Below, one piece after another: positions 61,570-64,000 of a DNA stretch of 64,000 nucleotides. The DNA is taken from positions 186,001 through 250,000 of the forward strand of contig JAAKBF010000107.1 of NCBI GenBank assembly GCA_012656075.1, written 5' to 3'. The DNA comes from Phytophthora hibernalis (Eukaryota; Oomycota; Peronosporomycetes; Peronosporales; Peronosporaceae). The translations under genes and the position numbers were made by a program. The notes under the pieces were generated by a model. It had not been told where the DNA came from and made no database searches. It saw nothing but the letters and a program-made list of their open reading frames with translations. Every line of letters starts with the position of its first letter. The first letter of the stretch is position 1.

Positions 61570-63574
61570 ATGCCGGGGAGAACTACCAAGAAATCAGCAC
61601 CTCAGCGTTTAAAAGCGCTGTCGAATGCGAAGCTCGAAGAAGGAGAGCACTGGTTTGCAGTTGCAATGCCGTGGTGGCGAGAGTTCCAAGTTTGCCAGAA
61701 AGCGAAGAATGGACCGAGTGTTCGCAATGACTCGCTGATCGACAAGCAGTTCAGCTCGAAAGCACACAAGATGGCCATGCTGAAGCCGAACCTCAACGAG
61801 GGATCGGACTTTGAGTTTGTGCCTGAAGCTGCTTGGGATGTGATCGCTGAAGAACTCGATTTCGACTGGGAAATCCGCCGCGAGGTCATTTACCTGCGAA
61901 GTCAGCAAATACTGCAGATTGAGTCATACCCCTTTGCCTTCAAGGTGTGTAAGTTGTACGGTTGCTATCCCTGAGTCGAACTAACCTTCACTACTGTTAA
62001 TGTTTGGGTAGATCTCCTACTGGACACGCGGACAGACCGAATCGAAAGAACTTGTTGATGAAGCGGATCGCGCTGTGGTGGTTCTGGGTAGTCGGGCGCA
62101 CACTCTCGGACAATTACTCAGCGAGGTGTGGTTGTGCGCTACAGACGACGTCCGCCGTCACTTTCCGCAGCTTTTGAGCTGTATCGATGCAACTTCCAGC
62201 TCACCCTCTGCGATTTCGGACAATGTTCGAGTGTGCTACCACAGACGCCGCACTGGAGACGGCGAATTGGAGTGGGCTCCCATTGAAAAAATGCTGAAGC
62301 GTTCGCGTCTTGCGTCCAATTCGTTGCGACTGAAGCCCCGAGCCAAGAAGCGTCGGGCCACTGAGGAGGAACACGAAAGCAGTGAAGACCAGCAAAGTAC
62401 TACCGAAGACGAGGAAGGTGAGACTGAGTATGACGATCGTTCGGACGACCACAGTGGATTGGATGCAATGCTGAACACGAAACTCGGTGATCTCCGCCTT
62501 GACAACCGGAGCGAGAAAGCCGACGGTACTGCGAGACTGCATGAGATTCTTATCGAAGAGCGGTCTGAAGGTGCTGGAAAGTTTGACTGGCCAAGCCTAG
62601 GAGTCGAGTTGCAGTGGAGAAGGGGTTTGAAGCGTGGTCATCTGCTGGATGCGCTCGACACAATGAAAATGTGGTGTGAGGCGCGGGTGCTGGCTGCACG
62701 CCGGAACAAGGTGCACGTCCACTACCGCGGCTGGGAGGCCAAATACGACGAATGGATCAGTCGTCTTTCGCAGCGCATTGCGCCGCCGCATTCACACGTT
62801 TCAAAGTGGCGAAGTGCTCTCCAAAAGCACGCTTTGGTGCAAATTGGCATCCGGGTGCCGCGCCGACAGCACCCAAAGTGGCGAAATGCCACAGTCTTGG
62901 AGGTGGTCGGCAGCTCCGACGGTGACCAAGACCAAGGCGTCGATGATGGAGCTGGCTTGCGGGTGCACGCCCAAGTCGATGGCGATGACGTGTGGCTGTC
63001 TGCATGCGACGACATGTTGTCCCAGCCCAATTCGCACTGCGCTTCCAAGCCGTTGACACAGGAAGAACGCAACTTACTTACTCACGACGATAATGTGGAG
63101 ACTACGGAAGAGCTTCCTGCAGAAAATGAAGACAATGGTGATGAAGAGCAAGAGGACGAAGACGACGGAGAGGAAGGTGATAATACTATCGATCTGATTG
63201 ATCATGAGGGACCACAGCGTCCTCCGAGAGCGAACAACGCAGCAGTGGAAAGGACGGCGAATCGTTCTCGAATGGACTTGCGATCTCGAACCGGTCCTGC
63301 TCGCAACTTGACTGCAAGCTTCAACCAGGCTCAAGACCAAGGCAGATCTTCTGCAGGTCGAACGCCTGCTCGTAGTCGAGGCCGAAGCAGATCCCAAACC
63401 TCCAGCGACGACACGTCCCCGGAAACAGTGTCACCGACCCGAAGACTAAGTGCAGATCTGCAGACGCGGGTGGCGCAAGTGAGCAATGACCTGCGATCGT
63501 TGCAATCGAGCTGGGACAAATTTGGTGAAAGCCTCATGGCATTCACGCAGTCGTTGGGGCCCGCGCAGGACTGA
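61570..63574 (+). CDS. DUSP-domain and chromo-barrel-like protein, one intron
   Basis: Exons 61570-61944 and 62012-63574 encode about 645 residues. Residues ~22-125 form a DUSP domain as found in ubiquitin-specific proteases (HWFAVAMPWWREFQVCQ, SLIDKQFSSKAHKMAMLKPN, FEFVPEAAWDVIAEEL). No USP catalytic Cys or His box follows. The middle is acidic and carries a basic KPRAKKRRATEEE likely nuclear signal. Then LDTMKMWCEARVLAARRNKV, HVHYRGWEAKYDEWIS and RLSQRIAPPHSH read as a chromo-barrel/Tudor-knot/MBT-type domain, which binds methylated lysine in known cases. A long acidic run (EDNGDEEQEDEDDGEEGD) and an Arg/Ser-rich tail follow, with a short helical end. A chromatin role is inferred. The frame is intact. 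Confidence 0.8.
61945..62011 (+). other. Intron of the DUSP gene
   Basis: 67 bases from GTGTGTAAGT to TTTGGGTAG, with TGA in frame. A branch-like CTAAC lies at 61981. Splicing joins PFAFK to ISYWTRGQTES, completing the DUSP domain. Confidence 0.8.
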
Positions 63575-64000
63575 GGTGGTGAAAGTGACAGGAAGAGTTT
63601 GGCAAGACCATTTTGACGTGAATTGATTGTAGCAGTTTGTTTTAGGGCCAACACAGCCGACGGATTAATCCTTTTGCGAATGCCCTTCATACTTTTGATG
63701 GTCTAGGTAAAGTCTCTTTATCATATCTTGGACCTTGATGCTTTTGTGTTCGTTGTTGTAAGTGATTAGGCAAGTGGTCTCCAGAATAAATTTTGTGCTA
63801 ACGTTACTTTGAAGTAATACTTCGTAGTATTGTATTACGAAGTACTACGGAGTGGAAATACGTGAGAGCTAGAAAATGTAAGTTGGCGTTTATGGGTTCG
63901 GACGCTCTCAGAACCTCGCAGTCGAAGGTACAGTAGTGAGAAAGAGGAAGAAGATCACTCTGCCGAAAGTTTGCGTGAATTCCACCCTTCACCCGCCTGG
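63575..64000. other. 3' region with an imperfect hairpin
   Basis: There is no gene. Around 63813-63852 an imperfect inverted repeat built on TACTTCGTA/TACGAAGTA can fold into a hairpin of about 15 base pairs, like the end of a small inverted-repeat element. It is probably the terminator region of the DUSP gene. Confidence 0.45.

Noticed and set aside
1..64000. tRNA, rRNA or other structured RNA genes
   Set aside because: Reading both strands I saw no A-box/B-box pairs with cloverleaf potential and no rRNA-like sequence; a covariance search would be needed for certainty.

Overview
The window looks like nuclear DNA of a zoosporic oomycete, probably Phytophthora or a relative. Coding DNA is GC-rich and gene-dense, the recognisable introns are few and short (67-101 bp), and genes are often divergent or convergent. 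It carries an axonemal dynein heavy chain (so a flagellated stage), a secreted tannase/feruloyl-esterase-like protein, a family of WRKY19-type Cys3His zinc-finger proteins, and Copia, Tc1/mariner, hAT and Mutator-type sequence. The species cannot be fixed from sequence alone.

Layout. 1-11.4 kb is a conserved housekeeping block: tannase-like protein (cut by the window edge), ADP-dependent glucokinase, a mitochondrial PTGES2-like glutaredoxin/GST protein, PurL (FGAM synthase) and a protein with SH3-like repeats. 11.5-45.2 kb is an accessory block. It holds eight zinc-finger genes (called A, B, E, L, R, F, G and E-prime here), an intact Mutator-derived SWIM protein, a small secreted cysteine-rich protein, two inverted sepiapterin-reductase genes around a Myb-like gene, a decayed hAT transposase, and a Copia element that sits inside one zinc-finger gene and itself contains a Tc1/mariner element. 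45.3-64 kb is again ordinary gene space: a mitochondrial PPR-like protein, a small PDZ-like protein, the roughly 4,360-residue dynein heavy chain, and a DUSP plus chromo-barrel-like protein.

The most interesting structure is 18.5-38 kb, a large imperfect palindrome centred near 28.05 kb. The zinc-finger genes L/R and E/E-prime are mirror copies that are almost identical. The sepiapterin-reductase genes and a hAT-derived repeat, also mirrored, have diverged clearly. A remnant of a mirrored copy of gene F survives at about 20.6 kb. E is a perfect empty site for the Copia insertion found in E-prime. The zinc-finger family shares an N-terminal K-x-[DN]-I-x-[FY]-[LI]-LN motif, a middle SLFRSLSP/AAL segment and five tandem fingers. 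I know the finger type, but not this architecture as a described system.

A caution for all gene calls: genes that should be intact (PurL, dynein, PPR, sepiapterin reductase) are broken by single-base contractions, mostly in short homopolymers. These look like sequence or assembly errors, so frameshifts in the window should not be read as pseudogenes without checking.
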